NCBI RefSeq assembly: GCF_004339465.1
Contig: NZ_SMFY01000005.1
Span: 186,001-250,000, forward strand
From: Ancylobacter aquaticus
GTDB lineage: Bacteria; Pseudomonadota; Alphaproteobacteria; Rhizobiales; Xanthobacteraceae
Length of the DNA stretch: 64,000 nt
Reading direction: 5' to 3'
This document shows positions 8,499 through 18,925 of the stretch, piece after piece. Numbering within the stretch: position 1 is the stretch's first letter; the number at the start of each line of letters is the position of its first letter. A program made the translations under genes and the position numbers. The notes beneath the pieces are model-generated. The model worked only from the letters and a program-made list of their open reading frames with translations, was not told where the DNA came from and did not search any database.

Positions 8499-8821
8499 GA
8501 AATGTTCTCGCCATAGATCAGCGTTCTCCCAACGGCCTCCTGTCCCGTGAGGAATCTGAAATAGGCCAGCTGGACGTAACCGTTGCGCGGCATTCGTGGC
8601 CCGAGCACAATGACGCGCAGGCGGCTCCATTCTGCCCGCGAAAATTCGGAGCGCCACTGCCTCACTATCTCGTCCATGCGGTCTATCTGGAATTTGGCGG
8701 CGTCCGTTGCGCTGGCGAGAAGGTACGGCGCCACATCTCGTGCCGCGGAGGTCAGCTCATCAAGGGTATAGTCTCCATATGCCAAGGCCCTCTGCATAAA
8801 GCCGGACATTCGCTCGACCAT
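8499..8821 (-). pseudogene. Hypothetical protein gene truncated by the IS6-like element
   Basis: The minus-strand ORF begins MVERMSGFMQRALAYGDYTL and runs through RLRVIVLGPRMPRNGYVQLA and GRTLIYGENIS, then enters the inverted repeat of the IS element. The frame is open upstream to 8845. I do not recognise a characterised family. It lies 29 bp downstream of betT on the same strand, so it may once have been co-transcribed with it. Confidence 0.5.
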
Positions 8822-8850
8822 GAAGCGGTCACGCGCCTGCGCATCCTAGT

Positions 8851-10851
8851 CTAGGCTTCCCCTTCATGCTCATGCCCGGGCGCAGCATGTACAAGCTGTG
8901 TCTCAGGTGAATGAACGAGACTCAGATAGCGCTCGAACTGCACCAGCACGTCGGTGATGATCTGGTCGCGCGCCATTCCCATCACGTCATAGCCGCGTCC
9001 GCCGCTGGAGAAGTAGGTCCGCGCCTCGTAGCGGTATTCGGGCTTTCCGGCCCCCGCCGTGAGGAAGGTCGGCAGGCGGTGGGCGACGGCGCTGACGCCA
9101 TAGACGAAATCGCGCACATTTTCCGCCGGTGAACGCAGCGCCACGACGCCGTTCTCTTCCTCCCGCACCTGTGCGACGCGGCCGCGTCGCGTCAGTTCCT
9201 GCGCCACCTGCTCAAGGGCGGGGCGCACCTCCTGGGCGATGAAGCGCTCGACCTCGCGCTGCGTCGGCGCGTGCAGAATGAGCGCGAGCCGCCGCTGCCA
9301 CGTGACGCCGGAGGCCGGCGCGCTCGGCACGGAGACGGGCTGGTTCGCATGTGCCCGCTGCTGGGCAATGTCCGCCCGCATGCCCTTGAACAAGGCCCAG
9401 ACCAGCGCCAGCATGACGAAGGTAAAGGGGAGCGCGCTGGCGATGGTGGCCGATTGAAGCGCCCCAAGCCCTCCCGCCAGCAGCAGGCAGGCCGCGACCA
9501 CGCCTTCCAGCACGCACCAGAATACGCGCTGGCCGGTGGTCGTCTGCGTCTCGCCGCCAGCGGCGATGGAATCGACGACGAGCGAGCCGGAATCGGACGA
9601 GGTCACGAAGAACACCGCGATCAGGACAATGGCGAGGGTCGAGGTGACAACGGGCAGCGGCAGATATTCAAAGAACCGAAACAGCCCGACAGAGACATCC
9701 GCCGCCACCGCCTTGCCTAGATCGCCGGCGGCAATGCCCGTGTCGATGAAGATGGCGGTGTTGCCGAAGACGGTCATCCAGAAAAAGGTGAAACCTGCCG
9801 GGATGAAAAGCACCGCGACCACAAACTCGCGCACCGTGCGTCCGCGCGAGATGCGGGCGATGAACATGCCGACGAAAGGCGACCAGGAAATCCACCACGC
9901 CCAGTAGAACAGCGTCCAGCCGTCAATCCAGGGCGTCGGCTCATAGGCATAGATGTTGAAGGTGCGCAACACGATGGTGTCAAGGTAGAGGCCGATATTC
10001 TGCACGAAGTCGCGGAACAGCAGTTCGGTTGGCCCGACGACCAGAACGAACAGCATCAGTAGGATCGCCACGACGAGATTGATCTCCGACAGGATGCGCA
10101 CGCCCTTGTCGAGGCCGGTGACAACCGAGGCCGTGGCGAAGCCGGTGATGACGGCGATCAGCACGAGCTGGACCTCGGCCCCGACCGGCAGCCCGACAAG
10201 ATAGTTCAGCCCGGCATTGATCTGGCTGACGCCGAGGCCCAGCGAGGTGGCGATGCCAAACATGGTGCCGACGATAGCGAAGATGTCGACGGCGTGGCCG
10301 ATCGGCCCATTGATGCGCTCCTTCAGCAGCGGGTAGAGACCCGAGCGGATGGTCAGCGGCAGGTTGTAGCGATAGCCGAAATAGGCCAGCGAGAGGCCGA
10401 CCACTGCATAGATCGCCCAGGCGTGGATACCCCAGTGGAAGAACGTCACCGACATCGCCTCGCGCATCGCCGGGATCGAGCGCGGCTCGGCGGTCGGCGG
10501 CTGCATGAAGTGGGTCATCGGCTCGCCCACGGCATAGAACATGAGGCCGATGCCCATGCCGGCAGCGAACAGCATAGCGATCCAGGACGAGAAGCGGAAA
10601 TCCGGGGTCGAATCGTCCGGGCCCAGCTTGAGGCCGCCAAAGCTGCCGATGCACAGCAGCAAGACGGAGGTGAGGAATATGCCGACGGAAAGCAGGTAGA
10701 GCCAGCCAAACCCCGCCAGTATACTGGCCTGCAACGTGCTGAAGATAGTGCTGGCCTGTTCCGGGATAATGATTCCCACCGCGAGGAACAGGCAGATGAT
10801 GCTCACCGAGCCGAAAAACACCGGCGGATTGATGATGAATGGCTTGAACAT
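8851..10851 (-). CDS. betT: BCCT-family choline/betaine transporter, BetT-like
   Basis: The start at 10851 follows GGAGGGAG, giving 666 aa beginning [10 protein letters not shown]; an in-frame upstream start would add 30 improbable residues. The protein has 12 predicted membrane segments, the BCCT substrate region [19 protein letters not shown] (about residues 315-333) and a long hydrophilic C-terminal tail of about 150 residues, as in E. coli BetT (677 aa), where the tail senses osmotic stress. It should drive proton- or sodium-coupled choline uptake. No betAB or betI gene is adjacent, so use for osmoprotection or catabolism is open. Confidence 0.88.
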   Translation of the reverse strand: MFKPFIINPPVFFGSVSIICLFLAVGIIIPEQASTIFSTLQASILAGFGWLYLLSVGIFLTSVLLLCIGSFGGLKLGPDDSTPDFRFSSWIAMLFAAGMGIGLMFYAVGEPMTHFMQPPTAEPRSIPAMREAMSVTFFHWGIHAWAIYAVVGLSLAYFGYRYNLPLTIRSGLYPLLKERINGPIGHAVDIFAIVGTMFGIATSLGLGVSQINAGLNYLVGLPVGAEVQLVLIAVITGFATASVVTGLDKGVRILSEINLVVAILLMLFVLVVGPTELLFRDFVQNIGLYLDTIVLRTFNIYAYEPTPWIDGWTLFYWAWWISWSPFVGMFIARISRGRTVREFVVAVLFIPAGFTFFWMTVFGNTAIFIDTGIAAGDLGKAVAADVSVGLFRFFEYLPLPVVTSTLAIVLIAVFFVTSSDSGSLVVDSIAAGGETQTTTGQRVFWCVLEGVVAACLLLAGGLGALQSATIASALPFTFVMLALVWALFKGMRADIAQQRAHANQPVSVPSAPASGVTWQRRLALILHAPTQREVERFIAQEVRPALEQVAQELTRRGRVAQVREEENGVVALRSPAENVRDFVYGVSAVAHRLPTFLTAGAGKPEYRYEARTYFSSGGRGYDVMGMARDQIITDVLVQFERYLSLVHSPETQLVHAAPGHEHEGEA

Positions 10852-11240
10852 GGCATGCTCCCTCCGCGCCACAGCCGTGACGGAGCGTCTCGTTGACTCC
10901 AATGAGCCTGTTTTATAGCCGGAAGTACCGCCCGGGGACACTCCGCCCCATCAACATGCCCGACCGACAGCCTCGTTCGGGCTCGACAGCAAGACACTGG
11001 CCGAAAGGTTCAAATCCTTTAGGGATGAGCACCGCCTTACGTTGTTTCGTCCTAGGACATTGAATGAAATTCCGTTGCAAATGTTGACAATATAAATCAG
11101 AAAATTTTGAGTACATCTAGAAATTGCGATCATATGGCCGAAGTACTCGATCAAACCAAGATCAACGTGACAATTAAAATTAGCTCCGCGTTGTGAATGA
11201 GCATCGAAGAGGGGCCCTGGTTCTGAAAACCTTCTAACTC

Positions 11241-11375
11241 TATAATTTAGTTGATAAATTTCGAATATAAACCGGGTCCCGACCGGCGCCTTTGGGGGTT
11301 CATCATATGAAGTTACTGAAGCTATTTCAATGCGCTGAAGCCATCTCTGCGGGGTCTTGCTTCGAGGCTTATTTA
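11241..11375. repeat. Dispersed repeat R1, copy A
   Basis: This segment shares two exact 17-bp blocks with 18926-19063: AGTTGATAAATTTCGAA (11249-11265) and CTGAAGCTATTTCAATG (11316-11332), spaced 67 against 69 bp, with looser similarity between and after. It lies in the unusually AT-rich gap between betT and the next operon (10852-11461), which holds no gene that I can support. Its nature (relict element or regulatory repeat) is unknown. Confidence 0.65.
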
Positions 11376-11461
11376 CATCAAGCTCATGTGGTCAGATAGC
11401 CATTCTCGCGGAGCCAGTCTGTGAGGATTTTGATAACCTGGGATGAAACCGGCATGCCGGT

Positions 11462-12190
11462 TCATCCAACTTTTCGCGCAGTGAACGGCGTGACCGTCCG
11501 GCATTGCATGTTCTTGAGAACCGCCTGTGCGGCAGCATCGGAGAGACTCGATGAAATGTCGTATTCGAAGACGGTTGAGCCGGTAATCTCGGTGGGTGTC
11601 ACCAGTGTCAATCGCCAGACTACGCTGGCGCCTGTCGTGCCGGAGTTGTCTGACAGTCGTTCATCCACAACCACGCCGCGCCACGAATGTCCGCCGGTGG
11701 ACGTCCAGTTCACCTGGCCGATGTGGCCATGCATCAATTTGCGGGGCGAAAACCATCCGCCCCATCCGATCTGGCGGGTGTCGCCGCTGACCTGTCCCGG
11801 CACGGCCTGACCGGCGAGCGAGAACAGCGGACAGGCCGAAGCGTCAGTGGCCCCGGTCTCTATCCGCCACATTCCGTCTTCAGGAATGAGCGGTGCTTCG
11901 AACTGAACCGGGCATTCGCCTCTGCCGCCGAACGTGGCGTCGATCTGCGCGGGCGTTTGGGAACGCCAGCTATATTCGTTCTCGTACATCACGAGCGTCA
12001 TGTCGGCGGCCCCCGGAGGGTTGGGAGACCCCAGAATGATCTCGACATCAGCAAGCGCCGTGCCGGGCACATGGCAGCTACAACCGCCTTCCATGCACAT
12101 GGCGATCTGTACCATCTGCGCCTGTGACACCGGGACAGAGCCGAAGATCACGGCCGAACCGACGAGGGTGGATGCCAGAAGGTTCCGCAT
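11462..12190 (-). CDS. Secreted protein of unknown function
   Basis: The 242-aa product begins with a Sec signal peptide (MRNLLASTLVGSAVIFGSVP, cut after SQAQ or SQA). The mature protein has six or so cysteines (CMEGGCSCH near the N-terminus) and segments such as WGGWFSPRKLMHGHIGQVNW, suggesting a disulfide-stabilised beta-rich periplasmic or extracellular domain. I recognise no family. It is the last gene of a four-gene minus-strand operon, 3 bp after the von Willebrand A gene, so it probably works with it. Confidence 0.75.
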   Translation of the reverse strand: MRNLLASTLVGSAVIFGSVPVSQAQMVQIAMCMEGGCSCHVPGTALADVEIILGSPNPPGAADMTLVMYENEYSWRSQTPAQIDATFGGRGECPVQFEAPLIPEDGMWRIETGATDASACPLFSLAGQAVPGQVSGDTRQIGWGGWFSPRKLMHGHIGQVNWTSTGGHSWRGVVVDERLSDNSGTTGASVVWRLTLVTPTEITGSTVFEYDISSSLSDAAAQAVLKNMQCRTVTPFTARKVG

Positions 12191-12193
12191 GGG

Positions 12194-15100
12194 TCAGTTC
12201 CTCGCCTTGTTGTCGAAAAGGGCACGCAGGACGGCCTCCGGATCACGCCCGCCCAGATCGACGGGTATGACCGCGCGCGACGACGAGACGACGGCCGGGG
12301 AGCCTTTCGGCGGCGCGGCGGACGCCCGATCGCTCGCGCTTACGAGGTAGAGATCGGTGAACTCCGGGATGGCCATCACCTCGACTGGCAGGGGGCAGGC
12401 GGTCAACGGTTTGGAACTGCCAACGCCCATACGGCACTTCACGGGGCCAACGCCGACAACCAACGTATCGCAGGGAGACATCAGCGTCGGCGGGGTGAGG
12501 GAGGCACCTGCCTCGGTATACGCGTCGATTTCCAACACGACGGGCGCGTCCGGATTGAGCGCGGGGCGAACCGGCTGGCCGTTTGCCGTGGCGTTGATCG
12601 GCGCGAAAACCGTGAAGGCTTCACCCGACGGGTTCGCAAGTTCGGCCTTCAGGGAACAGCCCGCTCCGAACTGTGTCACCGGCTGAAAGGTCAACCGAAT
12701 CGTCCCCGTGGACCCGGAGGATCGAGGTGTGGCCGCGTCGTTCGGACCCGATGAGGCAAGCTGAAGCGACGAAGAAATTCCCTCGAACGCGCTCTGCGCA
12801 GCCCTGCCCTGTCCGCCGAATATGCAAAGCTGGTTGGCGGCGATGGATCGGCACGGACCGTTCGATTCCATCCATTGGTGCGGGTTGAGCTCCACGCTGA
12901 TGACCTTGCCGGCCTCTTCCGTAAAGAACGTGGCCGTCGGGCGATTGGCACGCGCGCCGCCAGCGGTTTCGTAGAAAAAGGGCTCGCTCATCGACCAATT
13001 GTTCGGCAGGGTCAGCGAGATCCCGCTTGAGGCATGATTGACCGGGCAGCCTGAGGCAGTGCCCGTGCAGTGGAAGGCCACCGGGTCCTCATGGTCATCG
13101 GCGGTTCCGGCGACCGGAATCTCGAAATTGTTGCCGCCTGCCGGGTTGATCGTGATCGTGCCGGCAAGTCGGATACGGGCCGTCTCGTTGACCCCCTCCA
13201 CCTCATACGTGCCGCCCGGTGTCAGGTGGGTCGTGAAGGTCGACAGGAGATCGTGGCTGGCGAAAGCGACATCCATTTCCCTGACATCGGTGCGGACCGC
13301 CGACCACTGCACGCCCACCTTGCCAACCGCCAAGGGTGTGCGCAGGCGCACCGACACTGCCGCGGCCGCCGTCGTCGGCCCGGTTGTTTGGGCGGACGAG
13401 CCCTGAACCGCCATATCCACGAAATCGGCCGGGGCAGGGCCATGTACGGCGGCGCGCATCTCGGCCAGAGAGGGCGGTTTATGGTCGCCGGGCCACATGA
13501 CGACGCTCATTCCCTTCGCCCCGGAGGACAAGGAGCCGGCATAGCCTAGGCCGAAAGGGGTGAGATAAAGCGACATGGGCCGGGGAATCGGATCCCCCAC
13601 GGTGAAGGTCATGCGCAGCACATCCTTTTCGCGAGCTGCTGTCGTGAATGTGCCCTCCCGTCCAGCAGCCTCCGGCCCGGCAAGCATTTCCTTGGCGGTC
13701 CAGCTCCCGCCGATCCGGCCGTTCGGTTCAGCTTGTTCGAGCGCAAGCGTCAGCAATTGATCTGTTCTCGCCTGAACCTGATAGGGCGGCACGCCAATCA
13801 CCTGCCAGGGGCCGGACAGCGTGCTGGCCGACGCCTTGTCGTCGGAAGCAGCGACAGGCGGGACAACGAAGTCGTTGTTCTGGCCGGGCAAAATCTCGAC
13901 CACGGCCCTGAACGCGACCTCGCCCGGACCCGTTGCCGAGACCTCGTAGCGGCCCGGCTCGAAATCACCTTGGCCAATGACCATCGCGGAGACAGGAGAC
14001 CAGGCCTCCGGGCCCATGTCCGAATCGAGCGGAACAGCTGACCATGAAAGCGGGATTTGGGGGAGGTTTGCAGCGGTGCGAAAGCTGGCCCGCACCAGCG
14101 GCAGCGCGTCCTGCCCCGGTTTTGCCTGTGTGGCGGCAGCAGCTTGCGCGGCGAGGTCCGAGCTGGTTGTCAGGTTCGCATCCTCAAAGGGAACCCCGAC
14201 GCCGAACTGGCGGAAGAACAGGATTTCTTTCCGGTTTGCCGAGATGTAGCGCAACTCGTAAATGCCGGGTTCGGCCGGTGCTGTCAGACGCATGCGCTGG
14301 CTGCTGCGATTGGTATAGGGAAAGCCCCAGCTTTTCAGATAGTCCCCCGGCGCGGCTCCGGGGCGGGCAATGACAATACGCTGCTGCAGCTGATTGGGGC
14401 CGCGCCAGGTCAATTCAAAACGCTTGCCTGGTTCGACCGAACCAACCGCGTCGAACCCGTTTGACGGCGGCACCACGTCGATCGGCTGACGGGCGATGAT
14501 GTCGCCATTGTAACCAACCATGATCAGGTCGTACGCGCCGGGTTCCGCAGGGGTCACACGCGAGAATGGATTGCGACCCGATTTGCCGGCGCCGCCCACG
14601 ACGCCATAGGCACCGCTGACGGGTGGCGCGTTGTTTCCCCGGCGGGTAAACCCTGCATAATAATCAGCGGGCACGGTGCCCTTGTATGAGATGGCGTGGA
14701 TGTGGCCCGCCTCGGCGTTGGGGCCGATGTCGAAAAACGCTTCCTCGACAACCCGCTCTGGCTTCGGGGAGGGCTGCACTTGAGCGATCTGGTCGAGCGC
14801 GTCGGCCAGTTCCTGTCCGGTCTGGGGCGTCAGCAACAGCCCACCGGTGGCATCGGCCACGCAGCTCATCGCCGCCGCTTCCTGCGACGTCAGCCCGAAG
14901 CCGACGACATGCGCGCGGATGGCGACACCCTGCTTCGCCAGTTGCGCGGCAAGAGCGCAAGGGTCGGCGTCGCAGGTTTCGAGGCCATCGGTCACAAGGA
15001 TGATATCGGCCGATTCCGCCGTGGGCGGGATCAGCGAGGCGGCAAGCGAGAGCGAATCCGTGATGGGAGTCATGCCGCGCGGAGTGAGGCGGTTGAGCCG

Positions 15101-15418
15101 CGCCGAAAGATCGGGGGGGCTGTTCACGCCGACATTCGCGATCGTCTCGATATCCGAGCAGTCCCCGCGCCGGTTGTGGCCATAGGCGATGACGCCGAGC
15201 GGAACGGAATTGTCGCGGCTGGCAAAGAAGTCACCGATCACCTTGCGAGCCACCTCGACCTTGGTAAGGCCTCCATCAAGCTGGCCCCACATCGAACCGG
15301 AAGCGTCATAGATCAGGATCGAGGCGCTATCGGCCTGCTGTGCGACGACGGGCGAATACACTGCCGCCATCGCCGTCATTGCCGTCGCCAACCCAAAACG
15401 TTTGACGCTCACTCTCAT
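12194..15418 (-). CDS. Large secreted von Willebrand factor A domain protein
   Basis: Start 15418 is preceded by GGGAGGCGGCAAG. The 1074-aa protein has a signal peptide (ending VVAQ), then a VWA domain at about 28-215 with an intact MIDAS motif DASGS (Asp38, Ser40, Ser42), a later MTPITDSL threonine and LVTDGLETC. The remaining ~850 residues contain repeated beta-rich stretches resembling carboxypeptidase-regulatory or invasin-like folds, and cysteines near the end. VWA domains bind protein or matrix partners through a divalent metal. Upstream are two membrane-protein genes and downstream another secreted protein. The partner is unknown. Confidence 0.85.
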   Translation of the reverse strand: MRVSVKRFGLATAMTAMAAVYSPVVAQQADSASILIYDASGSMWGQLDGGLTKVEVARKVIGDFFASRDNSVPLGVIAYGHNRRGDCSDIETIANVGVNSPPDLSARLNRLTPRGMTPITDSLSLAASLIPPTAESADIILVTDGLETCDADPCALAAQLAKQGVAIRAHVVGFGLTSQEAAAMSCVADATGGLLLTPQTGQELADALDQIAQVQPSPKPERVVEEAFFDIGPNAEAGHIHAISYKGTVPADYYAGFTRRGNNAPPVSGAYGVVGGAGKSGRNPFSRVTPAEPGAYDLIMVGYNGDIIARQPIDVVPPSNGFDAVGSVEPGKRFELTWRGPNQLQQRIVIARPGAAPGDYLKSWGFPYTNRSSQRMRLTAPAEPGIYELRYISANRKEILFFRQFGVGVPFEDANLTTSSDLAAQAAAATQAKPGQDALPLVRASFRTAANLPQIPLSWSAVPLDSDMGPEAWSPVSAMVIGQGDFEPGRYEVSATGPGEVAFRAVVEILPGQNNDFVVPPVAASDDKASASTLSGPWQVIGVPPYQVQARTDQLLTLALEQAEPNGRIGGSWTAKEMLAGPEAAGREGTFTTAAREKDVLRMTFTVGDPIPRPMSLYLTPFGLGYAGSLSSGAKGMSVVMWPGDHKPPSLAEMRAAVHGPAPADFVDMAVQGSSAQTTGPTTAAAAVSVRLRTPLAVGKVGVQWSAVRTDVREMDVAFASHDLLSTFTTHLTPGGTYEVEGVNETARIRLAGTITINPAGGNNFEIPVAGTADDHEDPVAFHCTGTASGCPVNHASSGISLTLPNNWSMSEPFFYETAGGARANRPTATFFTEEAGKVISVELNPHQWMESNGPCRSIAANQLCIFGGQGRAAQSAFEGISSSLQLASSGPNDAATPRSSGSTGTIRLTFQPVTQFGAGCSLKAELANPSGEAFTVFAPINATANGQPVRPALNPDAPVVLEIDAYTEAGASLTPPTLMSPCDTLVVGVGPVKCRMGVGSSKPLTACPLPVEVMAIPEFTDLYLVSASDRASAAPPKGSPAVVSSSRAVIPVDLGGRDPEAVLRALFDNKARN

Positions 15419-15444
15419 CTTGCCGCCTCCCTTTGTTTCGTTCC

Positions 15445-16554
15445 TCATGAAAGCTCGCCTCGTAGCGTCATCGCCGCCGTCAGATGCTCGTTGAGGATGG
15501 TCAGATCCGAAGCGAACGCCGGGATCAGGGTGTCGGCGGCTAAGGGTTGCCAGAAAGGCGGCGGCTCAAGCGCGCCGTCGAAGACGGCGACCGGCGTCAG
15601 AACCACCAGATAACCTGGCCGAAGGACCACTGCGGCCCGCAAGCCGGCGCCTGCGGGAACTTCGCGCGTGCCGGTTCTGTCGCAGCGTGTGACGGCTTCG
15701 AGCGCCCTGAAGCTCGCGCGAACCTTTGGGGTCAGGCGCGCGGCATCGCCAAAGACCTCGTAGAGCGCATCGAAGGCAGCATCGCCCGTTTGGCTCTTCG
15801 TCAGGCCATGAGTGATACGCGGCGCACTCCGCAGCATGAGCGGGGCGTCGGTGCCCAAAACGAGCGTGAGGTCGTCGTCGGAAACACTCTCGGTGGCGTC
15901 AGCTTCGGCAATCTCGACGATCACGAAGACAAGGCCGTCGCCCGGCTTGAGCACGACGTTCGAGCTGCCTCCGAACTGAAAACCCGCCCGAAATACAGCA
16001 ATACGACAATCGTCCGTTTCGCCGGCAAGCCAGTCGTCTACCGTGATCGTCCGGACGGGAGGCAGCAAGCGCCAGCTCTCCACCAGGCCTTGGGGCAAGG
16101 CGGCGGCACGCTGATCAGGTGGAACCGAGGTCAGACCAAGAATGCCCTCCGCCATCGCCTCGACAATAGCGTGCTTGGCGTCGGCGCGGGCCGTGTAATC
16201 GGCCTTCGCGGAGAGCATGAGAAAAGCGAAAAATGCGCCACCGACCATCAAAGCCAGCCCAATCGGCAAGCTGCCCATGAACAGCCACCCCAGAACAAGC
16301 CCGGCTGCGGCCGCTCCGCCCATTTTCAACCGCAACTGCGTCTCGGTCGCGTCGAAATGAGCCTGTCGCTGCTCGTTTAGCCGGGCGATGACTGGCTTTG
16401 TCCGCTCTGTTGCGGCGCGCGCCTGCGCTGTAGGCAGCGTGAACTCAAGGAGACGCGGCCGGCCGAGGTTGCCAAACAGCATCCCGCGCGGCGGCCCCCG
16501 AAACCGCGCCACGATCCCGAGAATGGACCAGCCGCCTGCGCCCTCCATGCTCAT
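15445..16554 (-). CDS. Membrane protein with two central TM helices, possibly DUF3137-like
   Basis: Start 16554 is in the ATGA overlap with the upstream gene, giving 369 aa (MSMEGAGGWSILG). After a charged helical stretch (about residues 25-75) come two hydrophobic segments (GAAAAGLVLGWLFMG and IGLALMVGGAFFAFLML), then a soluble domain of about 240 residues. The layout of an N-terminal coiled region, two TM helices and a domain resembling DDWLAGETDDCRIAVF recalls DUF3137 proteins, but I would not assert the family. It is the second gene of the VWA operon. Confidence 0.7.
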   Translation of the reverse strand: MSMEGAGGWSILGIVARFRGPPRGMLFGNLGRPRLLEFTLPTAQARAATERTKPVIARLNEQRQAHFDATETQLRLKMGGAAAAGLVLGWLFMGSLPIGLALMVGGAFFAFLMLSAKADYTARADAKHAIVEAMAEGILGLTSVPPDQRAAALPQGLVESWRLLPPVRTITVDDWLAGETDDCRIAVFRAGFQFGGSSNVVLKPGDGLVFVIVEIAEADATESVSDDDLTLVLGTDAPLMLRSAPRITHGLTKSQTGDAAFDALYEVFGDAARLTPKVRASFRALEAVTRCDRTGTREVPAGAGLRAAVVLRPGYLVVLTPVAVFDGALEPPPFWQPLAADTLIPAFASDLTILNEHLTAAMTLRGELS

Positions 16555-17531
16555 GCGTAGGATTCCCGGGGCGCTTCGGGCGCTCCCTGCCGATGGGCGG
16601 CCTTGTCCTTGATGGTGTTGAACTGCTTTGAGAGGCTGGACAGCCTGGCATCCCATTCAGGATTGGGGGCCTGACCCTCAATGGTCCTGAAATAGACGTC
16701 CATCATGCAGGTGATTGCAAAGGGCTCTATCAGCGCCGCCTTGACCGCCCAGGCGAAGATCAGCGCAAAGACAAACCCGCCTGCCGACCAGCCACCCGGA
16801 AGGAGCCACACCAGCGCGGCGGCCGGAGCCAGCATCAGAAGGAAGACCAAAAAGGAAAGCCCATAGACGATGATCGTCAACCAGGCCGCGTTCTTGAGCA
16901 TGGGCTTGTAGTTCTGCCCGTAGAGCACCAGCGCCGTGCGCGCCGACTGCCAGGGGTTGGTCGATCCGGTGCGGATGGCATAGGCGAGGATGACCTCGTC
17001 GATGAACCCCACCGACATGTTGAGGAAGGCATGGAGGATGCCGCTCAACGACTGGATGCCGGGAATGGGCAGGAACGACGCGATACCCCGCACGAGACCC
17101 GTCACTACCCGCAGGACGCCCTTGACCAATTGGTCCAGTACGAACAGCACACTGGCTTCGCCAAAGCGCAGCTTGACCACCGCGGCGGCATGGGCGACCT
17201 GCGACTTTCCGACAGGCATGTCGCGCCCGTCGAGCAGTTCCACCAGCACCGCGATATGCCCAGCCTTGACGACATAGAGAATGTATTCGCGCAGCAAATA
17301 GAGAACGCCGGCGGTCAATCCGAAACCGACGGCGCCACCCCAGAACATCGCTCCGCTGCGAAATCCATCATCACCGAAGGCGCCGATTCCCCACCCGATC
17401 CCGGCACCTGTGCCGGTAACGGCGACATAGGCCACCGCCATGCCGAAATAGACGGCAACACGCAGGGCGATGAAGGGCATGGTGCGGCCCATGAGGCCGA
17501 GGGAGCGGGAAATAGAAAAATCCCACATCAC
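16551..17531 (-). CDS. Polytopic membrane protein, first gene of the VWA operon
   Basis: This 326-aa protein has about five or six membrane segments: near residues 18-40, 60-82, 145-175 (partly amphipathic), 218-245 and 250-275. The hydrophilic C-terminus (DARLSSLSKQFNTIKDKAAH) is probably cytoplasmic. I recognise no characterised family. It overlaps the next gene by 4 bp and so is translationally coupled to it. With its neighbours it could form the membrane platform for the secreted VWA protein. The 17532-17704 gap holds nothing evident. Confidence 0.75.
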   Translation of the reverse strand: MMWDFSISRSLGLMGRTMPFIALRVAVYFGMAVAYVAVTGTGAGIGWGIGAFGDDGFRSGAMFWGGAVGFGLTAGVLYLLREYILYVVKAGHIAVLVELLDGRDMPVGKSQVAHAAAVVKLRFGEASVLFVLDQLVKGVLRVVTGLVRGIASFLPIPGIQSLSGILHAFLNMSVGFIDEVILAYAIRTGSTNPWQSARTALVLYGQNYKPMLKNAAWLTIIVYGLSFLVFLLMLAPAAALVWLLPGGWSAGGFVFALIFAWAVKAALIEPFAITCMMDVYFRTIEGQAPNPEWDARLSSLSKQFNTIKDKAAHRQGAPEAPRESYA

Positions 17532-17704
17532 GCGATTGCCCGTTCGCAGCGAGGGCGAGCGCCCCTCAAAGGCTTGAACCCCATACCCGATCCCCCCTCA
17601 CCCGTCGGCCCAGGGTGCAGAGAGTAGGAGCGCCGCTTGCGAGCGTCTTGGGGAGAGAGGATGTGAAAAAGTGGGAGAACGGAACTGATGTCCGCAGTGC
17701 TCGG

Positions 17705-18664
17705 TCAGCGTAAGCGAGACAGGGCCCGAACGTCCTTTGGCGACATGCCATAGACACGTCGAAAGCGGATATTGAACCAGGACAGGTCGCCAAACCCTGC
17801 GCTCAAGGCAATTCTGGCGATATTGCTCCCTGCATGGCGCGGGTCCGAGAGCATCCGGTAGGCCAGGGCCAGCCGCCGCGTGGCGACGAAATCGCCGAAC
17901 GAGGTGCCCTCGCGCTCGAACAGGGACCGCAAATAGCGCGGGCTGACGCCGTGAAGGCCCGCTATCGCGTCCGCCGTCAAATCCGTCGCCGTCAGATGCC
18001 GGTCGACATCCGCCTTGATGGCCTTCAACCGTGCCGCCCGGACGCCGCGACCGGCCGCGACTTCGGCGGCCTCCTTCGTCGCACCGAGCGCCATCAGCGC
18101 CAAGTCCTGCACATGCGTCGCGCATTGCTCGGCCTCTTCGGGCGCGAGTATGGCCAGTTCCTCGTGCAGGCTGCGGGCGTAGCTGAAGAACAGGCGCCAT
18201 TGCGCGGTCAGCGGCGCGGTCCCGCGCAGCATGGCGTTCAGACCCAGGGTCGCGTCAGAGAGATGGACGCGCGGGACCGACACATAGAACCCCTCTGTGG
18301 GTTCGCCATGAAACCGGATGACGCCGGGAACTTCGCCTGGGTCGGCATAGACGAGGCCGGGCCTTAGCTCGGTGCGTTCGCCGCCTCGTTGTTCGATCGA
18401 GCAGATTCCCGAAATCGGGATGTGGAACATCACATTGTCGGCGGTCTCAGCGGCATGGCCGGGCGTGCGAAATGCCGTCGACGCGGAATGTCGACCATAG
18501 CCGACGATCAGATTTTGTAGAACACCGATCGAGGTCTCAGAGGTAAAGGAATTCTGATCGTCCGGAACAAAGTCCACCTTTGTAATCGCCGCGACGACGT
18601 TCTGAAATTCCTCGACACGCCGGGAAATCTCGAAGTCCTGGGAACGAATGGATAGTACCGTCAT
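17705..18664 (-). CDS. AraC-family transcriptional regulator with cupin-like sensor
   Basis: The ATG at 18664 is preceded by GGAGG; the frame is open further upstream, but without a site. The 319-aa protein has an N-terminal AraC_binding_2-like domain (VMFHIPISGICSIEQRGGER) and a C-terminal double helix-turn-helix (LTADAIAGLHGVSPRYLRSL, then IARIALSAGFGDLSWFNIRF). The target is not evident: the genes on either side face away or are far off. It could act on the VWA operon located downstream, but that is a guess. Confidence 0.88.
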   Translation of the reverse strand: MTVLSIRSQDFEISRRVEEFQNVVAAITKVDFVPDDQNSFTSETSIGVLQNLIVGYGRHSASTAFRTPGHAAETADNVMFHIPISGICSIEQRGGERTELRPGLVYADPGEVPGVIRFHGEPTEGFYVSVPRVHLSDATLGLNAMLRGTAPLTAQWRLFFSYARSLHEELAILAPEEAEQCATHVQDLALMALGATKEAAEVAAGRGVRAARLKAIKADVDRHLTATDLTADAIAGLHGVSPRYLRSLFEREGTSFGDFVATRRLALAYRMLSDPRHAGSNIARIALSAGFGDLSWFNIRFRRVYGMSPKDVRALSRLR

Positions 18665-18925
18665 GCATCCTCCGGGAGTGATGTATTCTATTTCCCTAAC
18701 GTCCCGAGAGTCCAGACTCAGGTAGTGTCTCGATTTGAAATCCAGCGCCGTCGACGAGCCGAGGTCTGGGGAGTGGTGGACGAACCGCCAATACCTCCAT
18801 GCAGACGAGTGGCTGCCATTTGACCTGAGATACGCGCGGCCGGGAGCATCCTCGGTCGGGCAGGGGCGCACGAGGCTAGGTGTGAATAAGCGCGGAAGCG
18901 GGACCTTCGTTGGAAACGGCCTAAC

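Noticed and set aside
7886..8506. 8-bp target duplication around the IS6-like element
   Set aside because: The flanks (TCCCGCAT and GAAATGTT) do not match.
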